In this document: one piece after another, positions 42,442 through 50,877 of the stretch | Numbering within the stretch: the stretch's first letter is position 1 | Layout: the number at the start of each line of letters is the position of its first letter | Source of the DNA: Streptomyces barringtoniae | GTDB lineage: Bacteria > Actinomycetota > Actinomycetes > Streptomycetales > Streptomycetaceae | Direction of reading: 5' to 3' | Assembly: GCF_020819595.1 (NCBI RefSeq) | Contig: NZ_JAJHNP010000017.1 | Coordinates: forward strand, 1 to 64,000 | DNA length: 64,000 nt | Notes under the pieces: generated by a model | The model's database searches: none | The model's input: the letters and a program-made list of their open reading frames with translations, nothing else | What the model was told of the DNA's origin: nothing | Program-made: the position numbers and the translations under genes

Positions 42442-43575
42442 TCAGAACTTGTTCTTCGGCGTGATCCCCAGCGACAGGCCCGACAGGCCGCGCTGCCGGC
42501 CGCCGAGCTTCCCGGCGATCGCCCGCAGGGCGGAACCCGCCGGGGAGTCCGGGTCGGTCAGGACCACCGGCTTGCCCTCGTCGCCGCCCTCGCGGAGGCG
42601 GACGTCGATCGGGATGTTGCCGAGGACCGGGACCGTCGTACCCGTGGTGCGGGTGAGGCCGTCGGCGACCACCTGGCCGCCGCCGGTGCCGAAGACGTCG
42701 ACCATCTCGCCGCAGTGCGGGCAGGGCAGGCCGGACATGTTCTCGACCACGCCGACGATCTTCTGGTGGGTCTGGACCGCGATGGAACCGGCGCGCTCGG
42801 CGACCTCGGCCGCCGCCTGCTGCGGGGTCGTCACCACCAGGATCTCGGCGTTCGGGACCAGCTGGGCGACGGAGATCGCGATGTCGCCGGTGCCGGGCGG
42901 CAGGTCCAGGAGCAGGACGTCCAGGTCGCCCCAGTACACGTCCGCCAGGAACTGCTGGAGCGCCCGGTGCAGCATCGGGCCGCGCCAGACGACCGGCGCG
43001 TTGCCCGGGGTGAACATGCCGATGGAGATGACCTTCACGCCGTTCGCCGACGGCGGCATGATCATGTTCTCGACCTGAGTCGGACGGCCGTCCGCACCCA
43101 GCATGCGCGGCACGCTGTGGCCGTAGATGTCGGCGTCGACGACGCCCACCTTCAGGCCGTCGGCGGCCATGGCGGCCGCCAGGTTCACCGTCACCGAGGA
43201 CTTGCCGACGCCGCCCTTGCCGGAGGCGACCGCGTAGACGCGGGTGAGGTTGCCGGGCTTGGCGAAGGGGACCTCGCGCTCGGCCTGGCCGCCGCGCAGC
43301 GCGTTGGCCAGCTCCTTGCGCTGCTCGTCGCTCATCACGTCGAGGGTGACGTCGACGCGCGTGACGCCCTCCACCCGGGAGACCGCCTCGGTGACACGCT
43401 GGGTGATCGTCTCGCGCATGGGGCAGCCGGAGACCGTCAGGTACACGGTGACGGCCACCGCGCCGTCATCCCCGATCTCCACCGATTTGACCATTCCCAG
43501 TTCGGTGATGGGTCGGTTGATCTCGGGGTCGTTCACCGTCGCCAGTGCCTCGCGCACCGCGTCTTCCGTAGCCAT
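42442..43575 (-). CDS. mrp: Mrp/ApbC family Fe-S cluster carrier ATPase
   Basis: 377-aa protein. The N-terminal MIP18/DUF59 domain (residues 1-95, conserved Cys51 in SGCPMRET) is followed by a deviant-Walker P-loop VASGKGGVGKSS (about 116-127). Later come LLLDLPPGTGDIAIS and the metal-binding CxxC in GLPCPHCGEM. It transfers Fe-S clusters to target proteins. The start MATEDAVREAL was preferred to a far-upstream one that overlaps the DUF1003 gene. The order mrp, DUF1003, MgtE-N/CBS on one strand follows Rv1229c-Rv1232c. Confidence 0.95.
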   Translation of the reverse strand: MATEDAVREALATVNDPEINRPITELGMVKSVEIGDDGAVAVTVYLTVSGCPMRETITQRVTEAVSRVEGVTRVDVTLDVMSDEQRKELANALRGGQAEREVPFAKPGNLTRVYAVASGKGGVGKSSVTVNLAAAMAADGLKVGVVDADIYGHSVPRMLGADGRPTQVENMIMPPSANGVKVISIGMFTPGNAPVVWRGPMLHRALQQFLADVYWGDLDVLLLDLPPGTGDIAISVAQLVPNAEILVVTTPQQAAAEVAERAGSIAVQTHQKIVGVVENMSGLPCPHCGEMVDVFGTGGGQVVADGLTRTTGTTVPVLGNIPIDVRLREGGDEGKPVVLTDPDSPAGSALRAIAGKLGGRQRGLSGLSLGITPKNKF

Positions 43576-43618
43576 AAGGACGATGGTACGGCGCACCGAG
43601 GGGCGTCCGGGATGCCCC

Positions 43619-44233
43619 TCAGCGGTCGTCTGTGTCACGTCCCGGAGACCGATCTGACCGTTCCGCCGGGAATACGACATGCCCGGGGTGCCCGTCGTGC
43701 CGGCGCCTGTCGTCCAGCTCCTTGACCAGATCCTGCAGCTCCGAGCGGATCCAGTCGCGGGTCGCGACCTCGCCCAGGCCCAGGCGCAGCGAGGCGATCT
43801 CCCGGGTCAGGTACTCGGTGTCGGCGATGGACCGCTCGTTCTGCTTGCGGTCCTGCTCCAGGTTGACCCGGTCACGGTCGTCCTGCCGGTTCTGCGCGAG
43901 CAGGATCAGCGGGGCCGCGTAGGAGGCCTGCAGGGACAGCGCCAGGGTCAGGAAGATGAAGGGGTAGTTGTCGAAGCGCAGGCCGGCGGGCGCGGCGACG
44001 TTCCACAGCACCCACAGGATGATGACAACCGTCATCCAGACGATGAAGCGTCCTGTGCCCAGGAAGCGGGCGATCCGTTCCGACAGCCGGCCGAAGGCCT
44101 CCGGGTCCCACTCGGGCAGGACGCGGTGGCGCGGCGGGCGCGGCTGGTCCAGGCGGGGCGTGCGCGGCCGGGTGGCGGCGGTGGCGCCCGCCGGGGTGCG
44201 GTCGCGGGTCGCGGCGTCGCGCTCAGGAGCCAT
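43619..44233 (-). CDS. DUF1003 membrane protein
   Basis: 204-aa protein. The N-terminal 45 residues are Arg/Pro-rich. Two TM helices are at about 62-80 (FIVWMTVVIILWVLWNVAAP) and 90-110 (YPFIFLTLALSLQASYAAPL), and a charged helix (RDRVNLEQDRKQNERSIADT) follows. This is the DUF1003 layout. It overlaps the MgtE-N/CBS gene by 11 bases, so the two are translationally coupled. The function is unknown. Confidence 0.92.
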   Translation of the reverse strand: MAPERDAATRDRTPAGATAATRPRTPRLDQPRPPRHRVLPEWDPEAFGRLSERIARFLGTGRFIVWMTVVIILWVLWNVAAPAGLRFDNYPFIFLTLALSLQASYAAPLILLAQNRQDDRDRVNLEQDRKQNERSIADTEYLTREIASLRLGLGEVATRDWIRSELQDLVKELDDRRRHDGHPGHVVFPAERSDRSPGRDTDDR

Positions 44234-45515
44234 GGGTCCCCACCCCCTCGTTCTCGTCGTTCAGGTGGAACTCGGTCTCCCGCCAGTCCTCCGGCAGCAT
44301 GTGGTCCAGTACGTCGTCCACGGTGACCGCGCCGAGCAGCGACCCGGACTCGTCCACCACGGGCGCGGCGACCATGTCGTACGTGGCGAAGAACCCGGCG
44401 ATGACGCGCAGTGCCGCGTCCGGGTCGAGCGGCTGCAGGTCGGTGTCGACGATGGAGCTGACCAGGGAGTAGGGCGGCTCGCGCAGCAGCCGCTGGAAGT
44501 GGACCGTGCCCAGGTACTTGCCGGTCGGGGTCTCGTCCGGCGGGCGGCAGACGTAGACCTGGGCGGCGAGAGACGGGGAGAGGTCGGGGTTGCGGACCCG
44601 GGCGAGCGCGTCGGCGACCGTGGCGTCCGGGCGCAGCACGATCGGCTCGGTGGTCATCAGACCGCCGGCCGTGTGCTCCTCGTACGACATCAGGCGGCGC
44701 ATGTCGGCCGCGTCGCTCGGCTGCATCAGGCTCAGCAGCCGCTCCTTGTCCTCCTCGGGCAGCTCGCCGAGCAGGTCGGCCGCGTCGTCGGGGTCCATGG
44801 CCTCCAGGACGTCCGCCGCGCGCTCCTCCTTCAGCTTGCCGAGGATCTCGATCTGGTCGTCCTCCGGCAGCTCTTCGAGCACGTCGGCCAGCCGGTCGTC
44901 GTCCAGGGCGGCGGCGACCTCGGCGCGCCGCTTGGCAGAGAGGTGGTGCAGGACGTTGGCGAGGTCGGCGGGGCGCAGCTGCTCGAAGGTGGCGAGCAGG
45001 CTCTCGGCGCCCTGTCCGTGCTCCTCCAGGGAGAAGCCGGTGACGGCCGACCACTCGACGGTCAGCGTCTCGCCCTTGGCCCGCCGGAAGGCGCTCGCTT
45101 TCCTGCCCTTGCGCACGAAGACACGGCCGACCTCCCAGTCGCGGCGGGCCGGCAGCTGCTGCACGGACAGGTCGAGGACGGTGACCTCCTCGCCGGTCTC
45201 CACCAGCGTCACCCGCCGGTCCAGCAGCTCACCGAAGACCAGCCGCTCGGTGGGCCGCTGCTCGAAGCGCCGGACGTTCATCACGCCGGTCGTGATGACC
45301 TGCCCGGACTCGACGCCGGTGACCCGGGTCATGGGCAGGAAGATACGGCGCCGGGTGACCAGTTCGACGACCAGCCCCAGGAGGCGCGGGGGCCTGCGGC
45401 CCACGCGCAGCATCACGACCAGGTCGCGCACGCGGCCCACCTGGTCGCCGTTCGGATCGAAGACGGGGACCCCGGCGAGGTGCGAGACGAAGATCCGGGG
45501 GGCGCCGGCTGCCAT
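44223..45515 (-). CDS. MgtE N-domain/CBS-domain protein lacking the membrane channel
   Basis: 430-aa soluble protein. Residues 1-140 hold PRC-barrel-like segments (FVSHLAGVPVFDPNGDQVGR). An MgtE N-terminal-type helical domain (about 160-270, LPEDDQIEILGKLKEERAAD) is followed by two CBS domains (TTEPIVLRPDATVADALARV and DMVAAPVVDESGSLLGAVTV). The MgtE Mg channel domain of five TM helices is absent. In MgtE the N and CBS domains sense Mg2+ and gate the pore, so this may be a stand-alone Mg sensor. It is the Rv1232c counterpart. The start has GAGGAAG upstream. Confidence 0.92.
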   Translation of the reverse strand: MAAGAPRIFVSHLAGVPVFDPNGDQVGRVRDLVVMLRVGRRPPRLLGLVVELVTRRRIFLPMTRVTGVESGQVITTGVMNVRRFEQRPTERLVFGELLDRRVTLVETGEEVTVLDLSVQQLPARRDWEVGRVFVRKGRKASAFRRAKGETLTVEWSAVTGFSLEEHGQGAESLLATFEQLRPADLANVLHHLSAKRRAEVAAALDDDRLADVLEELPEDDQIEILGKLKEERAADVLEAMDPDDAADLLGELPEEDKERLLSLMQPSDAADMRRLMSYEEHTAGGLMTTEPIVLRPDATVADALARVRNPDLSPSLAAQVYVCRPPDETPTGKYLGTVHFQRLLREPPYSLVSSIVDTDLQPLDPDAALRVIAGFFATYDMVAAPVVDESGSLLGAVTVDDVLDHMLPEDWRETEFHLNDENEGVGTHGS

Positions 45516-45741
45516 GGCTCTGCTTCCTCTACTGACGTGGCCTGGGAATCGCCCCTTTCCGGGGTGTTCCGCTTTCTTTGTGAATTGCTCGGAATTGCCC
45601 GCTCGGGTGCGCTTCAGGCTAGCCCGTACCGGTCGGATACGCCCTGGTGGGGGGTCCGGACGGTCTCGCTCCGCCGGGCGGCCGAGGCACGGGTACGCTG
45701 CGGTCCACCGCTCAGGAACCGTCAGAAAGGCGACCCCACCT

Positions 45742-46497
45742 GTGACTGCGATTCCCCAGGGCCGTACCCGCCGGGCCGCGCTGGTCACCTCGATCTGCGT
45801 ATGCGCCCTGACGGGGATGGCGGTGCTGGCCGGGTGCGGCGGCGAGGATCCGGACGCGGGGACGAACGGCGTGGGCAAGCTGTCCGCCGACAGGATCCAG
45901 GCGAAGACCCGCGCGGCCGCCCAGGGGGCACCTGCGGTACGGCTGTCCGGCACCGTCGTCACCAGCGGCCGGACGTACCGGCTGGACATGCGGCTGAAGG
46001 CCGACGGCGGGACCGGGTCGGTGACCTCGAAGGGGGCGACCTTCAAGCTGCTGCGGGTGGGGAAGCAGCTGTATCTGAAGGCCGACGCGGACTTCTGGAA
46101 CCAGGCCGGCGGCAAGGGCGGCGACGGTGGTGACGGCGCGGCCGCCAAGCTGGACGGCAAGTACGTCAAGGTGCCCCAGGACGATCCCGCGTACAGGAAG
46201 TTCAGCGGTTTCACGGACAAGGACGTCCTCCTCGACGGACTGTTCACACTGCACGGCTCACTGGCGACGGACGGCCACCACGACGACGCGGGTACCCGCA
46301 CCATCCGCATCACCGGCGACAAGGGCTCCGGCGGCAGCCTCGACGTCTCCCTGGAGGGCACGCCGTATCCCCTCCGCCTGGTCCGCGGCGGCGGGGCGGG
46401 AACGCTCAGCTTCTCCGACTGGGGCAAGGACTTCGCCGTCGCCGAGCCCGCCAAGTCCGACACGGTGGATTACGGGCAGCAGTTGCCGGCGTCCTAG
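45742..46497 (+). CDS. Lipoprotein of the LppX/LprG-like type
   Basis: About 251-aa protein with GTG start. The signal peptide is RTRRAALVTSICVCALTG, with lipobox LAGC at about residue 33. The mature protein resembles the LppX/LprAFG fold in pattern (VRLSGTVVTSGRTYRLDMRL, KLLRVGKQLYLKADADFWNQ, YGQQLPAS tail). Mycobacterial members carry lipids across the envelope. A Gly-rich insertion (GGKGGDGGDG) is present. The gene is divergent from the MgtE-N/CBS gene across 226 bases. Confidence 0.88.
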   Translation: MTAIPQGRTRRAALVTSICVCALTGMAVLAGCGGEDPDAGTNGVGKLSADRIQAKTRAAAQGAPAVRLSGTVVTSGRTYRLDMRLKADGGTGSVTSKGATFKLLRVGKQLYLKADADFWNQAGGKGGDGGDGAAAKLDGKYVKVPQDDPAYRKFSGFTDKDVLLDGLFTLHGSLATDGHHDDAGTRTIRITGDKGSGGSLDVSLEGTPYPLRLVRGGGAGTLSFSDWGKDFAVAEPAKSDTVDYGQQLPAS

Positions 46498-46639
46498 CCG
46501 TTTCAGGGCGCCGGTACCGAAGAGCGCCTGCCGCTCTCGTCCGCCGCAACGGCGTCAGCCACAGCGGTGCTCAGCCGCAGCGGTGCTCGGCCCCAGTGGC
46601 GCGTCCCGGCGTTGCCGCCCCCTGCCCGGCCCCTCGGCG

Positions 46640-47155
46640 CTACCGGCCCTTCCGGCGCTTGACGAGAAGCTTCGGCAGGCCCGCCGGCACCGGTCGCCGC
46701 GTGGTCGCCGGAGTCGCGACCGGTCGCTCGGCCAGGCTGCCGTCGGGCAAGGGCGCCAAGGACCCGGCCGGAGCCAGGCGCAGCACCCGGCATTCGCGGG
46801 CCCAGCGGGCCGGCATCTCCTCGCCGTCGGGGGCGTTCAGACGCTTGCCCTTGAGCTCGGCGACGGCCGCCTCCCACTCCTCGGAGCCGGAGGGCAGCTC
46901 GGACACGGTCGCGGCGAACGTCACCAGCCGCCCGCCCTTGTCCTTGCTGCGCACCGTCACCTCGGCGGTGCCCCCGTCGACCAGCCCCTCCAGCGGCTGC
47001 TCACCGGGGCCGCCGCCGACCAGGCACACCGCGCCCTCGTGCCACACGTGCCACAGCGCACGCGCGGCGGAGGCTCCGGCGCCCCTGACCCAGATGAGGC
47101 CGGACTTCTTCGAGGCCTCCTCGATGAGGGCCCGGTCGAGCAGCTCGCTTGTCAT
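46640..47155 (-). CDS. Conserved hypothetical protein, possible split-barrel fold
   Basis: 171-aa cytoplasmic protein, MTSELLDRALIEEASKKSGL, with IWVRGAGASAARALWHVWHE, AVCLVGGGPGEQPLEGLVDG, and a basic C-terminus (KLLVKRRKGR). The spacing of beta-rich segments (VTVRSKDKGGRLVTFAATVS) is reminiscent of a flavin-type split barrel, but no motif confirms it. It is located downstream of corA on the same strand (24 bases apart), so they are probably co-transcribed. Confidence 0.8.
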   Translation of the reverse strand: MTSELLDRALIEEASKKSGLIWVRGAGASAARALWHVWHEGAVCLVGGGPGEQPLEGLVDGGTAEVTVRSKDKGGRLVTFAATVSELPSGSEEWEAAVAELKGKRLNAPDGEEMPARWARECRVLRLAPAGSLAPLPDGSLAERPVATPATTRRPVPAGLPKLLVKRRKGR

Positions 47156-47179
47156 GCGCCCAGCCTATCCAGCGCCCGC

Positions 47180-48310
47180 TCACAGCCAGCCGTTGCGCTT
47201 GAGCACCCGGTGGATACCCACACACATGGCGATGGTGACGCCCAGGACGAGCGGGTAGCCGTACTTCCAGTGCAGCTCGGGCATGTAGTCGAAGTTCATC
47301 CCGTACACGCCGGTCACCATCGTCGGCACGGCGATGATCGCGGCCCAGGCCGTGATCTTGCGCATGTCCTCGTTCTGCGCGACGGACGCCTGCGCCAGGT
47401 TGGCCTGGAGGATGGAGTTGAGGAGTTCGTCGAAGCTCAGCACCTGCTCCTGGACCCGGGCGAGGTGGTCGGCGACGTCCCGGAAGTACTTCTGGATGTC
47501 CGGGTCGACCAGCCGCATCGGCCGCTCGCTCAGCAGCTGCATCGGGCGCAGCAGCGGAGCCACCGCGCGCTTGAACTCCAGCACCTCACGCTTGAGTTGG
47601 TAGATCCGGGCCGAGTCCACACCGCGCGAGACCCCGCCCTTGCGGCCCGGCGAGAAGACCTCGGTCTCCACCTCGTCGATGTCGTCCTGCACCGCGTCGG
47701 CGACCGCGATGTAGCCGTCCACGACGTGGTCGGCGATCGCGTGCAGCACGGCCGAGGGACCCTTGGCCAGCAGCTCCGGGTCGTCCTGCAGCCGGTGGCG
47801 CAGCGCCCGCAGCGAGCCCTGGCCGCCGTGCCGGACGGTGATGAAGAAGTCCCGGCCGGTGAAGCACATGACCTCGCCGGTCTCCACGACCTCGCTGTTG
47901 GCGGTGAGCCGGTCGTGCTCGACGTAGTGGATCGTCTTGAAGACGGTGAACAGCGAGTCGTCGTAGCGCTCCAGCTTGGGCCGCTGGTGGGCCTGCACCG
48001 CGTCCTCCACGGCCAGCGGGTGCAGCCCGAACTCGCTCGCGATACCGGCGAATTCGGCCTCGGTCGGCTCGTGCAGCCCGATCCACACGAAGCCGCCGTC
48101 GCGCCGCACCAGGCGCATCGCCTCGTGCGGGCTCAGCGGCTTGTCGCTGCGCACCCGCACGCCGTCGCGGTAGACGGCGCAGTCCACGACGGCCGACGGG
48201 GTGGCCGGGTCGCGGGTGGTGTCGTACGAGGCGTTCGACGTGCTCGTGGGCTTGCGCGGCGAGACGCGGGACGGACGGACCACGGCGCGCAGGTCGCGGA
48301 TCATCGACAT
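47180..48310 (-). CDS. corA: CorA-family magnesium/cobalt transporter
   Basis: 376-aa protein. A large cytoplasmic N-domain runs to about 310. Two C-terminal TM helices follow, with the signature GMN in VYGMNFDYMPELHWKYGYP at the periplasmic mouth, and a basic C-terminal end (HRVLKRNGWL). It forms a pentameric divalent-cation channel. The likely leader upstream (48311-48770) is unusually long and contains a 15-codon frame with a strong ribosome site, which may indicate leader-based control. The soluble MgtE-N/CBS protein nearby may also belong to Mg2+ homeostasis. Confidence 0.95.
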   Translation of the reverse strand: MSMIRDLRAVVRPSRVSPRKPTSTSNASYDTTRDPATPSAVVDCAVYRDGVRVRSDKPLSPHEAMRLVRRDGGFVWIGLHEPTEAEFAGIASEFGLHPLAVEDAVQAHQRPKLERYDDSLFTVFKTIHYVEHDRLTANSEVVETGEVMCFTGRDFFITVRHGGQGSLRALRHRLQDDPELLAKGPSAVLHAIADHVVDGYIAVADAVQDDIDEVETEVFSPGRKGGVSRGVDSARIYQLKREVLEFKRAVAPLLRPMQLLSERPMRLVDPDIQKYFRDVADHLARVQEQVLSFDELLNSILQANLAQASVAQNEDMRKITAWAAIIAVPTMVTGVYGMNFDYMPELHWKYGYPLVLGVTIAMCVGIHRVLKRNGWL

Positions 48311-48624
48311 GGGCAGGCTCCTTCGCGACAGGCAACGAATGACCGCCGGCGACGGGTGGAACTACCCGGAATGGGGACGTCCTGACAAGGGGTCTCCCCG
48401 CCCTTGAGGCAGGGGAAAGATGTTTGGCACGTCCACAAAGCGGGGAGCACCGCACCGTTGCGGTGGCGACTTCGCTACTGATGCAGAACTGATGCGATCG
48501 ACAGATCGGGTGATCAGACGGATCGGATGATCAGACGGATCAGGCAAAGCGAAACGAAGTGCTCTTCCGAAGGGCAACGCGCACGGGAAGGCGTAGAGCA
48601 GCCGGAAACCAGCCAGTGACTACA
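48311..48624 (-). promoter_or_regulatory. Long leader region upstream of corA
   Basis: If transcription begins at the promoter at 48772-48797, the corA leader is about 455 nt. It includes short stems (ccccgccc/ggcagggg near 48398-48418 and caccgca/tgcggtg near 48451-48468) and a 14-bp direct repeat (tgatcagacggatc at 48511-48524 and 48528-48541). It does not show the conserved M-box core as I know it. Confidence 0.45.
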
Positions 48625-48672
48625 TCAACGGGCGGAAGAGCGAGTGATACTGCACGGTCGACTTCGATCCAT
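48625..48672 (-). CDS. Possible 15-codon leader peptide upstream of corA
   Basis: A frame encoding MDRSRPCSITRSSAR and a TGA stop, preceded by GGAGGAGG at ideal distance (10 bases). It lies in a region with no other gene, between a promoter-like sequence and corA. Such a strong ribosome site without a long gene suggests a leader peptide or small protein. Composition is Arg/Ser-rich with one Pro-Cys pair. There is no homology evidence, so it is tentative. Confidence 0.3.
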   Translation of the reverse strand: MDRSRPCSITRSSAR

Positions 48673-48771
48673 GACAGCCCCACCTCCTCCGGCCGGTCCC
48701 TCGTAAGGGAGTCTCGTCGGCGTCGGGACTTGATAGCGACGCTTCTGCGTGCTGTCCCGAACCACCGGCTC

Positions 48772-48797
48772 AGCGTAGCAGCCGCCCGATGTGTCAA
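48772..48797 (-). promoter_or_regulatory. Promoter-like sequence reading toward corA
   Basis: On the minus strand a perfect -35 TTGACA (48797-48792) is followed after 14 bases by TACGCT (48777-48772). The spacing is short for a sigma-70 type promoter, but the elements fit and the region is intergenic. Confidence 0.4.
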
Positions 48798-48839
48798 GGC
48801 GCCGCTTTGCCCGCTACTGACGAGTTCTATGCTCGCGTC

Positions 48840-49424
48840 ATGGTTGATGTTCTTCCTCTGGTCGAGGCACGGTTGACCACCGCCCTGGGCGAACCGGACG
48901 CGCGCGCCGCCGTCACCTTCCTCGGCACGGACCGCATCGAGGTGCTCCGGTTCCAGGAGGGGGACGTCCTGCGGTACGCCACCCTCGGCATGTCCGCCCA
49001 CCCCATGACCGACCCCACCGCGATGCTCGCCGACCCGGTCAAGGGCCCCCGCGCCGAGCTGGTCCTCTCCGTCCGCGCGGGCCTCGCCGACACCGACAAG
49101 GTCCTCCGCCCGCTCGCCGTACTGGCCGCGTCCCCGCAGGTCGAGGGTCTGATCGTGACCCCGGGCGCCTCGCTGGACGTGGGGGAGCCGCTGTGGCCCG
49201 GCGCCCCCTTCACCTCGTTCCTGGTCGGCGAGCCCGGCGGTCTGGTCGAGGACCTGGAGCTGGACGCCCCGATGGATCCCGTACGGTTCCTGCCGCTGCT
49301 GCCGATGACCCCGAACGAGGCCGCCTGGAAGCGGGTGCACGGCGCCCAGGCCCTCCAGGAGCGGTGGCTGGCGCGCGGGACGGACCTGAGGGACCCCGCC
49401 CGCAGGTCCGTCCCGCTGGACTGA
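48840..49424 (+). CDS. Suppressor-of-fused (SUFU) domain protein
   Basis: 194-aa protein, MVDVLPLVEARLTTALGEPD, with VLRYATLGMSAHPMTDPTAM and ELVLSVRAGLADTDKVLRPL. The C-terminal part, FLPLLPMTPNEAAWKRVHGA with QALQERW, is typical of bacterial SUFU-domain proteins, some of which are immunity proteins in contact-dependent or toxin systems. No toxin gene is adjacent here. No strong ribosome site precedes the ATG; in-frame upstream codons to 48789 exist but seem less likely. Confidence 0.87.
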   Translation: MVDVLPLVEARLTTALGEPDARAAVTFLGTDRIEVLRFQEGDVLRYATLGMSAHPMTDPTAMLADPVKGPRAELVLSVRAGLADTDKVLRPLAVLAASPQVEGLIVTPGASLDVGEPLWPGAPFTSFLVGEPGGLVEDLELDAPMDPVRFLPLLPMTPNEAAWKRVHGAQALQERWLARGTDLRDPARRSVPLD

Positions 49425-49441
49425 GCAGGAAGTGACCGATC

Positions 49442-49958
49442 TCACCAACACAAGGCCGGATTCGGCCAGTTGGCAAAGCCGGTGACGCCGTGCGCGGCGG
49501 CGGCCGCGAACCAGCGGGCGAAGTTGCAGCCCGCGCTCGCCACCGGGCGGGGGCGTCGGACACGCCGAGGGCCAGCTCGGTGTAGACGGTGTTGTTCACG
49601 CCCATGAACGCGCCGCCGGCAGCACACCCCAGCGCAGAACGTGCGGGCCGGCTTCGGCTGCTCCTTCAGGAACGCCGTGATGCACAGGAAGCCGATCGCC
49701 GGCGGCGTGGCCGTGCCGAAGAAGGGGTGGCGCCAGCTGATGTCGCCGAGGGCCGCGCCGAGCAGCGGGCCGCAGGCCGTGCCGAAGCCGGGCGCGCACT
49801 CGTACGGCAGGATCGCCGCCGCACTGCCCCCGGCCGACGCGCCGACGATCACCGCGAGCGAGGTCGAGGGACACCTGGCCGGTGGTCGCGTACAGGCCCT
49901 GCGCGATCGACGGCAGGTTCGGGCCGACCAGACCGACGCCAATTAATGTACATTGCAT
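49442..49958 (-). pseudogene. Decayed MFS permease
   Basis: Reading three frames in turn gives fragments of one major facilitator: IGVGLVGPNLPSIAQGLYAT, then LAVIVGASAGGSAAAILPYE...GAALGDISWRHPFFGTATPP, then GVNNTVYTELALGVSDAP, then GCNFARWFAAA. At least two frameshifts and internal deletions separate them, and the total would cover only part of a usual 400-aa transporter. The 5' side (49945-49975) is AT-rich with a TTA codon, unlike its neighbours. It is probably a remnant of an acquired drug-efflux gene. Confidence 0.85.
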
Positions 49959-50021
49959 CAAATTTGCCGGACGGGTGATCGTCCTTGACGTGGGCGGGCA
50001 GGGGTAGGACCGTGGAGCCCT

Positions 50022-50663
50022 ATGAGGGGCGAACCCAGTTGCCCGAGGTGCGGTGGCCGGGTCAGGGCGCCCGGTCTCTTCGCCGATGCGTGGCAGTGCG
50101 ATGTGCACGGCACGGTGTATCCGCTGCAGCCCGTGATCCCGCCCAGTGTCGAAGCCCTCGGTGCCGTCGTGCACCGCACGCACGTGCCGTTGTGGATGCC
50201 CTGGCCGCTGCCCGTCGGCTGGCTCTTCACGGGCGTGGCCTACGCGGGTGACGACCGCAGCGGTGGCCGCGCGACCGCCGTCGCCTGCTCCGGACCCGGC
50301 CCGCTCGGCGGCCCGGCCGAACTCATCCTGGTCGCCGAGGAGCTCGGCGTCGGCCTCGGCGCGCGCTACGCGGGCATCGACGGCCCGGACCCGGGGTCGT
50401 ACATGAACGTCGAGAAGCCGCCCCAGGCCAAGGTGCTGGCCGTCGGTCGCCCGACCCCGCTCTGGCACGTCTACCGCACCCCCGACGACCGTGCCGTCTT
50501 CGCCGGTGAGGCCCTCGGCATGTGGCTGTGGGCGGTGATGTGGCCCGAGCAGGCGGGCCTGCTGATGTACGACGAGCTGGTGCTGACGGATCTGCGGGAC
50601 GCGGGGGCGGAGCTGGATCTGGTCCCCTTCGGAGCGTTGTCGCCGCGCTTGCTCCGGCCGTGA
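50022..50663 (+). CDS. DUF6758 family protein
   Basis: 213-aa protein with an N-terminal zinc-ribbon-like CPRCGGRVRAPGLF and a later Cys-x-x-His (QCDVHGTVYPL). The rest is WMPWPLPVGWLFTGVAYAGD, EELGVGLGARYAGIDGPDPG and GMWLWAVMWPEQAGLLMYDE, conserved blocks of this actinobacterial family (DUF6758). The function is unknown. It starts 63 bases from the pseudogene, and a dispersed repeat element lies just after it. Confidence 0.9.
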   Translation: MRGEPSCPRCGGRVRAPGLFADAWQCDVHGTVYPLQPVIPPSVEALGAVVHRTHVPLWMPWPLPVGWLFTGVAYAGDDRSGGRATAVACSGPGPLGGPAELILVAEELGVGLGARYAGIDGPDPGSYMNVEKPPQAKVLAVGRPTPLWHVYRTPDDRAVFAGEALGMWLWAVMWPEQAGLLMYDELVLTDLRDAGAELDLVPFGALSPRLLRP

Positions 50664-50689
50664 CGCCCCCTGGAGTGGGGGTTCTGCGC

Positions 50690-50780
50690 GTCGGCGGGTG
50701 CGGGTGCTTCGTGGTTGCTAGCGCCCACGCGGCGGAGCCGCAGATCGAACACGGCCCCGCGCGCCTTGCGGCTCGTCCGG
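50690..50780. repeat. Dispersed intergenic repeat, copy 1
   Basis: GC-rich segment with core gcggcggagccgca followed by gatcgaacacggccccgcgc. A close relative is at 58455-58545 in another intergenic gap. Similar blocks are common between Streptomyces genes. The core forms a small stem (gcggc/gccgc). Confidence 0.65.
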
Positions 50781-50877
50781 TAAAGGGCGCTGCCGGGGTG
50801 CGGGTGTGACAGCCGGGCTTCAGAACCCCGCTATCCTTAGGTGTCCCCTTCCGTAGCCGTCCTCGTCTGGAGTCACC

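Noticed and set aside
48311..48770. M-box magnesium riboswitch upstream of corA
   Set aside because: The conserved M-box core sequence and its three-stem layout could not be recognised on the minus strand; only small unrelated stems are present.
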